Counted from the first letter of the stretch, positions 8,758 to 17,188 are shown. The stretch is DNA of 17,979 bases from Prevotella sp. (GCA_031263965.1 JAISES010000191.1:1-17979); one strand, 5' to 3'. Numbers and translations: made by a program. Notes: generated by a model from the letters alone, not told the origin.

Positions 8758-8959
8758 TAGAGTATCCTGTCAAAATTATGCAGGGTAAATGTTATTTTTT
8801 GAAAATATCGGTAACGAAGTTTCGTGTCAAGTTTGAGTAACGCAATAACTTATACCAAAAGAGTTTACAAAGTAAAGGATTAAGTGAATATTTTACACAA
8901 GATGCCCCAAGTATAAAAAAAATAATGTATATTTCGAAAATTTTGTTGAATGCAGAACC

Positions 8960-10738
8960 ATGAAAAATAGAAAAATATTTTTAACAATAGCGTCATTAGC
9001 ATTAATTATTCTAACAGCCGGAGTAATTTATTTAGCGCTGTTATTCAAAGAACGCGAAAGTTTAATTATAAGTGCCTATTTTGGAGTATTGGGCATTGTT
9101 GTTACTATCCTTTGGACGAATTATTCTAAAAAGTCCGAAACTGAAGATTCAAAGAATGCACCGAAACAATATGAAAGTCATTTTGCTATTACCTCTTTAT
9201 TACTATCATTTATTTATATTTTGATAGTATTGTTGTTGCAATGGAATTATAAAATTTGGCTAACCATTGGAATAATTGTTTTTATTGGAAGTGCAATTTG
9301 GATTTTTATTCTAGGGATACTTTCAAAGCAATCATTAAGCGGCCAAGAAGATTTTATTGTTAAACCGGAAAAAATTTGGCGTATAATATGGAATATGTTA
9401 CCTGCCCGTTTCGGCTATGAAAGGAATCCGATACTGAATGTTTTAATAATATATTCTTCCGAAGGGGAAAATCAAGCTAAACAAATACAACAAAGATATG
9501 AACAGGCGAAAGACGAGTTGCGCATAGATGAGCATTTATGTGTTGATAATAATAAAAAACAATTGGAGAACAAATTAACCACAACAAATTATATTGGAAT
9601 ACATTTGATTTATACAGAGGATATTAAATCAAAAATGATTTGGGTAAGAGAATTATGTTATGAATGGGCGAATAATAACAAGTCAAAACCGGTTGTATAT
9701 ACAAATTATACTGACGAAGACCAACCTCTCAATTATGGCACCAGCAATAAAGAATCCGATGGAATATTATGCCTTTTTCAACGAACGCATAGCCTTTCCG
9801 AATCATGGCGAGAACAAGCAAATATTCAGCATAAGTTTCTCAAGTGGTCATCTGTTTTCTTTATTATCACTTTAATAGGGCTTAATTTTCTTTTTTTTAA
9901 TCGTTTGAAAAACATCGATAATAGCGAAAGTATTCCGGAAAGCATAAATAAAGGGCAAATAGTTTTAGTTGGTGGCGGAACGGTAAAAGAATATATAGAA
10001 CAGACTATTGACAGTACAAAATTTTCGCGTGGTAATTTATTATTTATTCCGATGAGAACTGAATTTGGTTGTGAACAACTTGGTGATGCGGGTTTTACCA
10101 AACAACTACAAGGCAAGGTAATTATAATGTCATCTGAATACCAGAAAAATGAAAGTATTTTTGGATTAGAAAGAAATAAAACTATTAAACATATTCTTGA
10201 AATATATTTACGTAAAGATACTTTCTATATCAAGTCGAAAGGCATCGATTGGCTTAATACAGATGTAAAGGAGGGAATTAGTCTAGATGCTTTAAAGAAA
10301 AAGATTGATTCTAATAATAATGTTAAAACAATATTCCACACTAACGTGGGTAGTGGGACATACAATTTTTACAAAAATCTAATCAATTCTGTGACAAAGG
10401 AGAAAGCCGTTTATTATGCAGGTACGGATGGAAAGACTGATTTTGCGAAACATAACAATTATATCATTTTGACCCGTTCTTTCTATGACCCTATTCCTGA
10501 TTCAAACAGGGGAATAGAAAGGATTAATATTAAGGGGGAAAAGGAAATGTCACCGGCAACAGGAGATTTATTTTTATATATACCAATCACAGAAAATGAA
10601 ATGGCTAATGGACGTCCGTACGTGATTCCAAGCTATATTCAAGAATTTTTGAATAGTCTGGGAAAAAAAATATCCCCCCAAATAGAAGTCAATCAGCATG
10701 GAACGATAATACGTGATACTTTATATCACTATCCTTAA
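8960..10738 (+). CDS. Five-helix membrane protein with TIR/SEFIR-like cytoplasmic domain and periplasmic-binding-protein-like C-terminal domain
   Basis: I do not recognise a named family. The 592 residues show membrane helices at about 6-29, 34-52, 75-95 and 99-121, then a soluble part, a fifth helix at about 297-313 and a long soluble C-terminus. By the positive-inside rule, residues 122-296 are cytoplasmic and 320-592 extracytoplasmic. Residues 158-275 resemble a TIR or SEFIR fold: LNVLIIYSSEGENQAKQI as first strand and helix, NYIGIHLIYTED as a mid strand, then SKMIWVRELCYEW with a candidate Glu231, and KPVVYTNYT. Residues 332-570 resemble a PstS-type binding protein: IVLVGGGTVKEYIE at the start, KVIIMSSEY, and NVGSGTYNFYKNLI with its GSGT anion-loop-like motif (464-467). 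The gene is AT-rich (13 G/C in bases 9541-9600) and stands alone between core genes. The domain calls are inference from reading the protein; the ORF itself is secure. Confidence 0.75.
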   Translation: MKNRKIFLTIASLALIILTAGVIYLALLFKERESLIISAYFGVLGIVVTILWTNYSKKSETEDSKNAPKQYESHFAITSLLLSFIYILIVLLLQWNYKIWLTIGIIVFIGSAIWIFILGILSKQSLSGQEDFIVKPEKIWRIIWNMLPARFGYERNPILNVLIIYSSEGENQAKQIQQRYEQAKDELRIDEHLCVDNNKKQLENKLTTTNYIGIHLIYTEDIKSKMIWVRELCYEWANNNKSKPVVYTNYTDEDQPLNYGTSNKESDGILCLFQRTHSLSESWREQANIQHKFLKWSSVFFIITLIGLNFLFFNRLKNIDNSESIPESINKGQIVLVGGGTVKEYIEQTIDSTKFSRGNLLFIPMRTEFGCEQLGDAGFTKQLQGKVIIMSSEYQKNESIFGLERNKTIKHILEIYLRKDTFYIKSKGIDWLNTDVKEGISLDALKKKIDSNNNVKTIFHTNVGSGTYNFYKNLINSVTKEKAVYYAGTDGKTDFAKHNNYIILTRSFYDPIPDSNRGIERINIKGEKEMSPATGDLFLYIPITENEMANGRPYVIPSYIQEFLNSLGKKISPQIEVNQHGTIIRDTLYHYP

Positions 10739-10861
10739 TGACCTTTGCTGCTGAGTGAATCTTTTGTGTAGTATATAAGCAACCATCGCTCATTAGTGCA
10801 GACATGTTGTTTCAAAAGGAGTTTGTATTGCTCTTTTTCTCACGAAAAAAATATCTAAATA

Positions 10862-10893
10862 TTTGTGTATCTTGTTGATTATGTCTACATTTG
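10862..10893 (+). promoter_or_regulatory. Promoter of the str/S10 ribosomal operon
   Basis: TTTG at 10862-10865 and TACATTTG at 10886-10893 are separated by exactly 20 bases. Both elements and the spacing match the Bacteroidota primary sigma-factor consensus TTTG / TAnnTTTG. Transcription should begin near 10900, giving a leader of about 140 bases before rpsL. This is the best promoter in the window. Confidence 0.85.
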
Positions 10894-11037
10894 CAACCCG
10901 AATAACGCATGGAATGGGGCTTATTTTGGTGGCAAAATACTGATTGTCATTAAAATAGCTTCTGTTTAGCGTGTTGTTTGCATAAGTAAAATTGTATAAT
11001 AAAAAAATGAATTTAAAGTTCTAAAGATTAAAACAAG
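10894..11037 (+). other. Long 5' leader of the ribosomal operon
   Basis: About 140 untranslated bases precede rpsL. They contain a small hairpin, TATTTTG (10922-10928) and CAAAATA (10933-10939) around a GTGG loop, but no recognisable riboswitch or leader peptide. The stretch 10739-10861 between the membrane sensor gene and the promoter holds nothing I can name and no convincing terminator. Confidence 0.45.
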
Positions 11038-11445
11038 ATGCCTACAATTCAACAATTAGTAAGAAAAGGACGGACTGTTTTGGTTGAAAAGAGTAAGTCT
11101 CGTGCCCTGGATGCATGTCCTCAACGTAGAGGCGTTTGTATCCGTGTGTATACTACTACTCCCAAAAAACCTAATTCAGCGATGCGTAAGGTGGCGCGTG
11201 TACGTTTAACAAACACAAAAGAGGTGAATGCCTATATTCCTGGCGAAGGACATAACTTGCAGGAACACTCTATTGTACTTGTCAGAGGCGGCCGTGTTAA
11301 AGACCTTCCGGGAGTTCGTTATCACATTGTTCGGGGAACATTGGATACTGCCGGTGTTAACGGTCGCACGCAACGTCGCTCTAAATACGGAGCAAAACGT
11401 CCTAAACCGGGAGCAGCGGCTGCTGCGGCTAAGAAGAAAAAATAA
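11038..11445 (+). CDS. rpsL: 30S ribosomal protein S12
   Basis: S12 lies at the decoding centre of the small subunit and takes part in tRNA selection. The 135 residues include [14 protein letters not shown] with the two lysines (43 and 44) where streptomycin-resistance changes arise in other bacteria; both are wild type. [20 protein letters not shown] follows, with the conserved Lys/Asp pair at 88-89 (Asp89 is the residue methylthiolated in many bacteria). The C-terminus carries an Ala- and Lys-rich tail (about 125-135), making it longer than the 124-residue E. coli protein. It is the first gene of the str operon, with a 164-base gap before rpsG. Confidence 0.99.
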   Translation: MPTIQQLVRKGRTVLVEKSKSRALDACPQRRGVCIRVYTTTPKKPNSAMRKVARVRLTNTKEVNAYIPGEGHNLQEHSIVLVRGGRVKDLPGVRYHIVRGTLDTAGVNGRTQRRSKYGAKRPKPGAAAAAAKKKK

Positions 11446-11464
11446 TTCCGATTAGTTAAATCCC

Positions 11465-11504
11465 CTTAACCGAGATTTTTAATTTAGTATTAAAACGGTT
11501 TAAG
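11465..11504 (+). promoter_or_regulatory. Intercistronic hairpin between rpsL and rpsG
   Basis: CTTAACCG (11465-11472) pairs with CGGTTTAAG (11496-11504) with one bulged base. Inside it TTTTAAT (11477-11483) pairs perfectly with ATTAAAA (11489-11495) around a 5-base loop. It lies in the 164-base rpsL-rpsG gap, the position where S7 binds its own mRNA in E. coli. An S7-control role here is inference. Weak T-richness follows (TTTATT), so a partial terminator is possible. Confidence 0.5.
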
Positions 11505-11609
11505 TTTATTGGATAGGCTATACATGGGTTGAGTAAATGGTTCGGAGGAACTGTTGAAGACATCAGAAAATTGGCAACCAAAAACAAAAACAAAATTTTT
11601 TAAGAAAAA

Positions 11610-12086
11610 ATGAGAAAAGCAAAACCAAAGAAAAGACAGATCCTTCCGGATCCTGTTTTCGGTGATGTAAAGGTTACAAAGTTTGTTAACCACTTAATGT
11701 ACGATGGTAAGAAATCGACCGCATTCGATATTTTCTATACAGCGCTGGAAATTGTAAAGAAAAAATTACCAAACGAAGAAAAGTCTGCTCTCGAGGTTTG
11801 GAAAGCAGCATTAGATAATGTAACTCCGCAAGTAGAAGTGAAGTCTCGCCGGGTAGGTGGTGCAACATTTCAGGTTCCTACCGAAATACGCCCAGACCGT
11901 AAAGAATCGATTTGTATGAAAAATCTTATCCTGTATGCCCGCAAAAGAGGCGGTAAAACTATGGCCGACAGATTGGGCGCGGAAATTGTAGATGCATTCA
12001 ACAGTCAAGGTGGTTCATTTAAAAGAAAAGAGGATATGCACAAAATGGCTGAGGCCAACCGTGCTTTTGCTCATTTCAGATTTTAA
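11610..12086 (+). CDS. rpsG: 30S ribosomal protein S7
   Basis: S7 nucleates assembly of the 30S head and contacts the E and P sites. The 158 residues contain the family pattern [19 protein letters not shown] at the start, [29 protein letters not shown] at about 76-91, the [12 protein letters not shown] helix, and the C-terminal [14 protein letters not shown]. The start is preceded by an A-rich stretch without a Shine-Dalgarno sequence. It is followed after 28 bases by fusA and is likely cotranscribed with it. Confidence 0.99.
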   Translation: MRKAKPKKRQILPDPVFGDVKVTKFVNHLMYDGKKSTAFDIFYTALEIVKKKLPNEEKSALEVWKAALDNVTPQVEVKSRRVGGATFQVPTEIRPDRKESICMKNLILYARKRGGKTMADRLGAEIVDAFNSQGGSFKRKEDMHKMAEANRAFAHFRF

Positions 12087-12114
12087 CCAAACAAGGAGAG
12101 CTAATTAAAGAACA

Positions 12115-14238
12115 ATGGCAAAGGGAATAGATAATTTAAAACTTACTAGAAATATAGGCATCATGGCTCACATTGATGCCGGAAAAACGACTACCTCGGA
12201 ACGTATTTTGTTTTATACAGGACTAACTCACAAGATAGGTGAGGTGCACGATGGCGCTGCAACAATGGACTGGATGGCGCAAGAACAGGAACGCGGTATC
12301 ACTATTACATCTGCTGCAACAACGGCTAGCTGGAAATACAACAATGAGATCTTTAAGATCAACCTGATAGATACTCCCGGACACGTTGACTTTACGGTAG
12401 AGGTAGAACGCTCGCTTCGTATCCTCGACGGCGCTATTGCTGCTTACGATGCCGTAAGTGGTGTAGAACCGCAATCGGAAACGGTGTGGCGTCAAGCTGA
12501 CAAATACGATGTCCCTCGTATGTGTTATGTTAACAAAATGGATCGTTCGGGTGCCGACTTCTTTGAAGTGGTTCGTCAAATCAAGGAAATGTTGAATGGT
12601 AATCCTTGTCCGGTTCAAATTCCAATTGGAGCAGAAGAAAACTTCAAAGGTATTGTCGACCTGATCAATATGAAGGCGATGTACTGGCATGACGAAACAA
12701 TGGGAGCCGACTATGAGTTGGATGAAATACCGGCAGAATGTCTTGCCGAAGCTCAGGAATGGAGAGATAAAATGTTGGAGAAAGCCGCAGAATGTGATGA
12801 AACACTGATGGAGAAATTCTTTGATGATCCGTCATCTATTACAGAAGAAGAAATCATCGCAGCTATACGCAAGGGTACATTATCCATGCAGATCAATCCG
12901 ATGTTTTGTGGTTCCTCCTTCAAAAATAAAGGCGTTCAGCCATTGCTGGATGGAGTGTGCAAATTCTTACCCAGCCCAACCGATACTTTAGCTATCGAGG
13001 GTACAAATCCGGAGACAGGAGAAACAGTATCCCGTCATCCAAGTCCGGACGAGCCTATGGCCGCTTTGGCGTTTAAGATCGCTACAGACCCGTTTGTCGG
13101 GCGTTTATGTTTCTTCCGTGTTTATTCCGGAGAATTGGCTGCCGGTTCTTATGTATACAATGCCCGTTCCGAGAAAAAAGAACGTATTTCGCGTCTGTTC
13201 CAGATGCACTCAAACAAACAGAATCCGAAAGATGTTATCGGATGCGGTGATATAGGTGCAGGAGTAGGCTTCAAAGATATCCGTACCGGCGATACTTTAT
13301 GTGATGAAAATAATCCGATCGTTCTTGAGTCTATGGACTTCCCTGAACCGGTTATCGGAATCGCTATTGAGCCGATTACCCAAAAAGACCTGGACAAATT
13401 GTCTAACGGCCTTTCCAAATTGGCTGAAGAAGATCCTACATTCCGTGTACATACAGACGAGGATTCCGGTCAAACCATTATAGAAGGTATGGGTGAACTT
13501 CACCTTGAGATTATTATCGACCGCCTGAAACGTGAGTTCAAGGTTGAATGTAATCAAGGGCGTCCTCAGGTATCTTATAAAGAAGCGATCTCTCAAACAG
13601 TCGAGCTTCGCGAAGTTTATAAGAAACAATCCGGAGGCCGTGGTAAATTTGCCGATATCATTGTTAAGGTTGGCCCTGCTGATGCAGACTTCGAAGGTGA
13701 ACTTCAGTTTATCGATGAAGTAAAAGGAGGTAACGTTCCTAAAGAATTTATCCCATCTGTTCAGAAAGGTTTCCTTGCTGCAATGAAGAATGGTGTCCTT
13801 GCCGGATACGCGCTTGATAAACTGAAAGTAGTTCTTGTAGACGGTTCTTACCATACGGTGGACTCTGACCAGTTGTCATTTGAACTTTGCGCTAAGTTTG
13901 CTTTCAAAAATGCCTGTGAAAAAGCAAGTCCTGTGTTACAGGAGCCTATCATGAAACTGGAGGTGGTAACTCCGGAAGAAAGCATGGGTGATGTAATCTC
14001 CGACCTGAACAAACGTCGCGGACAAGTTGAAGGCATGGAATCGAGCCGTTCAGGTGCGCGTATCGTAAAAGCAAAAGTGCCTTTGGCCGAAATGTTCGGA
14101 TATGTAACATCGTTGAGGACAATCACTTCAGGCAGGGCAACGTCAGCAATGACATTCTCTCACTACGAGATGGTTTCTCCTTCGATTGCGCGCCAGGTTT
14201 TGACCGAAGTTAAAGGACGTGTCGATCTGATTAAATAA
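12115..14238 (+). CDS. fusA: Elongation factor G
   Basis: EF-G is the translational GTPase that drives tRNA and mRNA translocation and, with ribosome recycling factor, splits ribosomes. The 707 residues carry the GTP-binding motifs [10 protein letters not shown] (18-27), the switch [10 protein letters not shown] (60-68), DTPGH (86-90) and NKMD (140-143). Domains II-V follow at full length, with the domain IV segment [14 protein letters not shown] and the domain V end [13 protein letters not shown]. It sits in its classic place after rpsG, preceded by AGGAG about 17 bases from the ATG. G/C is much higher than in the nearby accessory gene (32 of 60 in 12421-12480), as expected for a highly expressed core gene. 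Location and intact motifs mark it as the main EF-G. Confidence 0.99.
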   Translation: MAKGIDNLKLTRNIGIMAHIDAGKTTTSERILFYTGLTHKIGEVHDGAATMDWMAQEQERGITITSAATTASWKYNNEIFKINLIDTPGHVDFTVEVERSLRILDGAIAAYDAVSGVEPQSETVWRQADKYDVPRMCYVNKMDRSGADFFEVVRQIKEMLNGNPCPVQIPIGAEENFKGIVDLINMKAMYWHDETMGADYELDEIPAECLAEAQEWRDKMLEKAAECDETLMEKFFDDPSSITEEEIIAAIRKGTLSMQINPMFCGSSFKNKGVQPLLDGVCKFLPSPTDTLAIEGTNPETGETVSRHPSPDEPMAALAFKIATDPFVGRLCFFRVYSGELAAGSYVYNARSEKKERISRLFQMHSNKQNPKDVIGCGDIGAGVGFKDIRTGDTLCDENNPIVLESMDFPEPVIGIAIEPITQKDLDKLSNGLSKLAEEDPTFRVHTDEDSGQTIIEGMGELHLEIIIDRLKREFKVECNQGRPQVSYKEAISQTVELREVYKKQSGGRGKFADIIVKVGPADADFEGELQFIDEVKGGNVPKEFIPSVQKGFLAAMKNGVLAGYALDKLKVVLVDGSYHTVDSDQLSFELCAKFAFKNACEKASPVLQEPIMKLEVVTPEESMGDVISDLNKRRGQVEGMESSRSGARIVKAKVPLAEMFGYVTSLRTITSGRATSAMTFSHYEMVSPSIARQVLTEVKGRVDLIK

Positions 14239-14246
14239 AATTTCAG

Positions 14247-14278
14247 GCTGTGGTTAGTGAATGACTCTTAACCACAGC
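14247..14278 (+). terminator. Hairpin with T-rich tail between fusA and rpsJ
   Basis: GCTGTGGTTA (14247-14256) and TAACCACAGC (14269-14278) are perfect complements around a 12-base loop, starting 8 bases after the fusA stop. TTTATTATAATAATT follows. This has the form of an intrinsic terminator, though the T-run is broken. Since rpsJ follows at once, it is more likely a partial terminator or an RNA-processing or stability element separating the str and S10 parts of the operon. Confidence 0.6.
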
Positions 14279-14314
14279 TTTATTATAATAATTATAAATA
14301 ATTAAAACTAAGTG

Positions 14315-14620
14315 ATGAGACAGAAAATCAGAATTAAACTGAAATCGTACGATTACACACTGGTAGACAAATCTGCCGAAAAAATCGTTAAAACGGTAAA
14401 AGCAACAGGTGCAGTAGTAAGCGGGCCAATTCCATTGCCGACACACAAACGCATTTTTACTGTAAACCGTTCAACATTCGTTAACAAAAAGTCCCGTGAG
14501 CAGTTCGAATTATCTTCATATAAGAGATTGATCGACATTTATAGCTCCACGGCCAAAACAGTAGATGCGCTTATGAAACTTGAGTTGCCAAGTGGAGTAG
14601 AAGTTGAAATCAAAGTATAA
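14315..14620 (+). CDS. rpsJ: 30S ribosomal protein S10
   Basis: S10 is a 30S head protein and, as NusE, a partner of NusB in transcription antitermination. The 101 residues begin [13 protein letters not shown] and include [22 protein letters not shown] and the C-terminal end [13 protein letters not shown] chose ATG at 14315 over GTG at 14312, the preceding codon, because it gives the family's usual N-terminus. It opens the S10 part of the cluster, separated from rplC by an unusually large gap of 162 bases that holds a repeat. Confidence 0.98.
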   Translation: MRQKIRIKLKSYDYTLVDKSAEKIVKTVKATGAVVSGPIPLPTHKRIFTVNRSTFVNKKSREQFELSSYKRLIDIYSSTAKTVDALMKLELPSGVEVEIKV

Positions 14621-14623
14621 GGT

Positions 14624-14767
14624 AGTTACGGGTTACGGGTTACAAATTACAAGCTTTTTTAGAGGTGGTAATTTGTTTCGTAGGTCGTCTCTATAATATG
14701 AATAAATTAATAATTAATGGTTGCGCAGTATTCGGGTCTTGTAACTCGTAACTCGTAACTTGTAACT
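14624..14767 (+). repeat. Inverted-repeat element of 7-bp units between rpsJ and rplC
   Basis: The left arm (14624-14653) is built from units GTTACGG, GTTACGG, GTTACAA, ATTACAA. The right arm (14738-14767) reads as CTTGTAA/CTCGTAA-type units on the plus strand. Reverse-complemented, the 30-base right arm matches the left at most positions. The arms flank 84 bases that contain no ORF. Possible readings are a dispersed intergenic repeat or MITE-like element, or an mRNA hairpin before rplC. No target-site duplication is evident. Confidence 0.75.
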
Positions 14768-14782
14768 AAACTAAATAGAGAA

Positions 14783-15397
14783 ATGCCAGGATTATTAGGA
14801 AAAAAAATCGGAATGACATCCGTTTTCAGTGCCGAGGGAAAAAATATTCCATGCACTGTTATCGAAGTGGGTCCTTGTGTTGTTACTCAGGTAAAAACAG
14901 TTGAAAAAGACGGTTACGAAGCGTTGCAGCTTGGTTTTGTCGAAAAGAAAGACAAACACACAAGCAGACCTGAAGCCGGACATTTTAAGAAAGCCGGAGT
15001 AGCGCCTCAAAGACACTTGGCCGAGTTCAAAGGAATTGAAGGTCGCAAACCGGGCGATGTGATAGCTGTAGACTTCTTCGAAGGAACTGATTATGTAGAC
15101 GTAATCGGAACATCGAAAGGAAAAGGATTCCAGGGTGTTGTCAAGCGTCATCACTTTGCCGGAGTAGGACAAGCTACTCTGGGACAACACAACCGTCTTC
15201 GCGCACCGGGATCAATCGGAGCCTGTTCATACCCAGCAAAGGTATTTAAAGGAACAAAAATGGCCGGACAATTAGGGAACGAACGTGTTACTGTTCAAAA
15301 CCTTGAAGTGATTAAAATTATTCCAGAACACAATCTTTTGTTGATTAAAGGTTCTGTTCCGGGAAGTAAAGGTTCAATCGTAATAATTGAGAAGTAA
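14783..15397 (+). CDS. rplC: 50S ribosomal protein L3
   Basis: L3 binds 23S rRNA, and its extended loop reaches the peptidyl-transferase centre. The 204 residues start [15 protein letters not shown] and contain [19 protein letters not shown] at about 110-128, followed by the loop [19 protein letters not shown] and [19 protein letters not shown]. The length fits the family (about 205-210). The stop TAA overlaps the rplD start by one base (TAATG), which implies coupled translation. The gene follows the repeat-bearing gap after rpsJ. Confidence 0.99.
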   Translation: MPGLLGKKIGMTSVFSAEGKNIPCTVIEVGPCVVTQVKTVEKDGYEALQLGFVEKKDKHTSRPEAGHFKKAGVAPQRHLAEFKGIEGRKPGDVIAVDFFEGTDYVDVIGTSKGKGFQGVVKRHHFAGVGQATLGQHNRLRAPGSIGACSYPAKVFKGTKMAGQLGNERVTVQNLEVIKIIPEHNLLLIKGSVPGSKGSIVIIEK

Positions 15398-16026
15398 TGG
15401 AACTGAGCGTATTAGATAGAAACGGTAAAGACACCGGAAAAAAAGTAGCTCTGAATGATGCTATTTATGGAATTGAGCCTAACGAGCACGTTCTTTGGTT
15501 AGATGTGAAACAATATCTTGCAAATCAGCGTCAAGGTACTCACAAAACGAAAGAAAGAAGTGAATTGTCGGGAAGTACACGCAAGCTGGTCCGCCAGAAA
15601 GGCGGAGGTGGCGCCCGCCGCGGTGATATCAAATCACCCGTATTGGTTGGCGGAGCCCGTGCATTTGGCCCTAAACCCAGAGATTACAGCTTCAAATTGA
15701 ATAAGAAAGTAAAACAACTGGCTCGTAAATCTGCGCTTTCTACTAAAGCAAAAGAAAACCAGATCGTAGTTGTTGAAGACCTTTCGTTCGATGCTCCAAA
15801 AACAAAAGATTTTGTAGCATTGGCCAACAATCTGCAAGTTGCTGGTAAAAAGATACTTCTGGTTTTGCCGGATCAAAATAAAAATGTATATTTGTCGGCT
15901 CGTAATTTAGAGAGAGTAAAAGTTGTAAGAGCTTCTGACTTAAATACTTATTCAATACTTAACTGTACAAGTCTGGTGTTGGCTGAGTCTTCGGTAGCTG
16001 TTATAGATAACCTTTTAAAAGCATAA
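15397..16026 (+). CDS. rplD: 50S ribosomal protein L4
   Basis: L4 is a 50S assembly protein whose loop lines the peptide exit tunnel; in E. coli it also represses the S10 operon. The 209 residues contain the long basic loop near 45-105 ([20 protein letters not shown], then [20 protein letters not shown]), the region where macrolide-resistance changes occur elsewhere. The C-terminal globular part has [17 protein letters not shown]. The ATG overlaps the rplC stop by one base. The rplW Shine-Dalgarno sequence overlaps its stop codon. Confidence 0.98.
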   Translation: MELSVLDRNGKDTGKKVALNDAIYGIEPNEHVLWLDVKQYLANQRQGTHKTKERSELSGSTRKLVRQKGGGGARRGDIKSPVLVGGARAFGPKPRDYSFKLNKKVKQLARKSALSTKAKENQIVVVEDLSFDAPKTKDFVALANNLQVAGKKILLVLPDQNKNVYLSARNLERVKVVRASDLNTYSILNCTSLVLAESSVAVIDNLLKA

Positions 16027-16032
16027 GGAGGT
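16025..16032 (+). promoter_or_regulatory. Perfect Shine-Dalgarno sequence for rplW
   Basis: AAGGAGGT is followed after 5 bases by the rplW ATG at 16038. It overlaps the rplD stop codon. Most starts in this window have only A-rich upstream sequence, so this full anti-SD match stands out. Confidence 0.85.
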
Positions 16033-16037
16033 AAACT

Positions 16038-16331
16038 ATGGGAATTTTGATTAAACCAATATTGACAGAAAAACAAACAGCGATTTCAGAGAAGTTCTCT
16101 AATCGTTATGGTTTTCGTGTTGCTCCAAGTGCAAACAAAGTGGAGATTAAGAAAGCAGTGGAAGAGCTTTACAGCGTAACAGTTGTATCCGTAAATACAA
16201 TGAACTATGACGGAAAGCGTAAAAGCCGCAACACCAAAGCAGGCGTTATCAACGGACGGACTCCGGCTTTCAAAAAAGCAATAATCACCCTCAAAGACGG
16301 TGAAAGTATAGACTTTTTTAGTAATATCTAA
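16038..16331 (+). CDS. rplW: 50S ribosomal protein L23
   Basis: L23 sits at the polypeptide exit of the 50S subunit and is the docking point for trigger factor and the signal recognition particle. The 97 residues include ILIKPILTEKQT at the N-terminus, NRYGFRVAPSANKVEIKKAV, and the region VNTMNYDGKRKSRNTKAG, with the basic loop that contacts 23S rRNA. The length is normal. It starts 11 bases after rplD with a full Shine-Dalgarno sequence and is followed after 7 bases by rplB. Confidence 0.98.
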   Translation: MGILIKPILTEKQTAISEKFSNRYGFRVAPSANKVEIKKAVEELYSVTVVSVNTMNYDGKRKSRNTKAGVINGRTPAFKKAIITLKDGESIDFFSNI

Positions 16332-16338
16332 ATAAAAA

Positions 16339-17163
16339 ATGGCAGTACGTAAATTAAAGCCCACAACACCGGGGCAGAGACACAAAATTATTGGTACATT
16401 CGAAGAAATCACTGCAAGTGTACCAGAAAAATCCCTTGTAGTCGGCAAAAAAGCGTCTGGAGGTCGTAACAACCAAGGTAAGATGACAATGCGTTATCTT
16501 GGAGGCGGTCACAAAAGAGCTTACAGGCTTATCGATTTCAAGAGAACAAAAGACGGAGTACCAGCTTCTGTAAAATCAATCGAATACGATCCGAACCGTT
16601 CGGCGCGTATCGCATTGTTGTATTATGCAGATGGAGCAAAGACATATATCCTGGCTCCTCAAGGTTTGGTAGTAGGTCAGACAGTGATATCAGGAGCCGA
16701 TGCCGCCCCTGAGGTTGGAAATGCATTGCCGTTGGCGAAAATTCCAATCGGTACAGTGATTCATAATGTAGAACTGCGTCCTGGTCAGGGAGCTAAAATG
16801 GTTCGTTCGGCAGGTGCATTTGCACAGTTGACTTCACGCGAAGGCAACTACGCTATCATCAAAATGCCTTCAGGCGAAACACGCAAGATCCTTTTAACCT
16901 GCAAAGCCACTGTCGGTAGTGTAGGCAACTCAGACCACGGACTCGAAAAATCAGGTAAAGCCGGACGCTCCCGTTGGCTTGGTCGCCGTCCTCACAACCG
17001 TGGTGTCGTAATGAACCCGGTAGATCACCCGATGGGTGGTGGTGAAGGCCGTGCTTCAGGAGGACACCCGCGTTCACGCAAGGGATTGTATGCTAAGGGT
17101 CTTAAAACCAGAGCTCCTAAGAAACACTCTTCTAAGTACATCGTAGAAAGAAGAAAGAAATAA
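16339..17163 (+). CDS. rplB: 50S ribosomal protein L2
   Basis: L2 is a 23S rRNA-binding protein required for subunit joining and for peptidyl-transferase activity. The 274 residues contain [21 protein letters not shown] (within 42-62), [14 protein letters not shown] [16 protein letters not shown], and the C-terminal [20 protein letters not shown]. The Asp-His pair at 229-230 corresponds to E. coli Asp228/His229 counted without the initiator Met. The second His of the common HPHGGG string is Met here. The length matches the family (about 273-275). Confidence 0.99.
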   Translation: MAVRKLKPTTPGQRHKIIGTFEEITASVPEKSLVVGKKASGGRNNQGKMTMRYLGGGHKRAYRLIDFKRTKDGVPASVKSIEYDPNRSARIALLYYADGAKTYILAPQGLVVGQTVISGADAAPEVGNALPLAKIPIGTVIHNVELRPGQGAKMVRSAGAFAQLTSREGNYAIIKMPSGETRKILLTCKATVGSVGNSDHGLEKSGKAGRSRWLGRRPHNRGVVMNPVDHPMGGGEGRASGGHPRSRKGLYAKGLKTRAPKKHSSKYIVERRKK

Positions 17164-17188
17164 TAACCTGATTAATCAATAATAAATT

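Noticed and set aside
10812..10842. Possible terminator after the membrane sensor gene (AAAAGGAG ... CTCTTTTT)
   Set aside because: The arms do not pair cleanly; the stem needs a mismatch or bulge and is too weak to call.
13297..13854. A 185-codon open frame on the minus strand
   Set aside because: It is fully antisense to fusA, whose codon bias produces long opposite-strand frames. No domain or start context supports it.
14624..14644. Telomere-like or G-quadruplex signal in the GGGTTAC repeats
   Set aside because: Only two GGG runs occur, too few for a quadruplex, and the arms are better explained as an inverted repeat.
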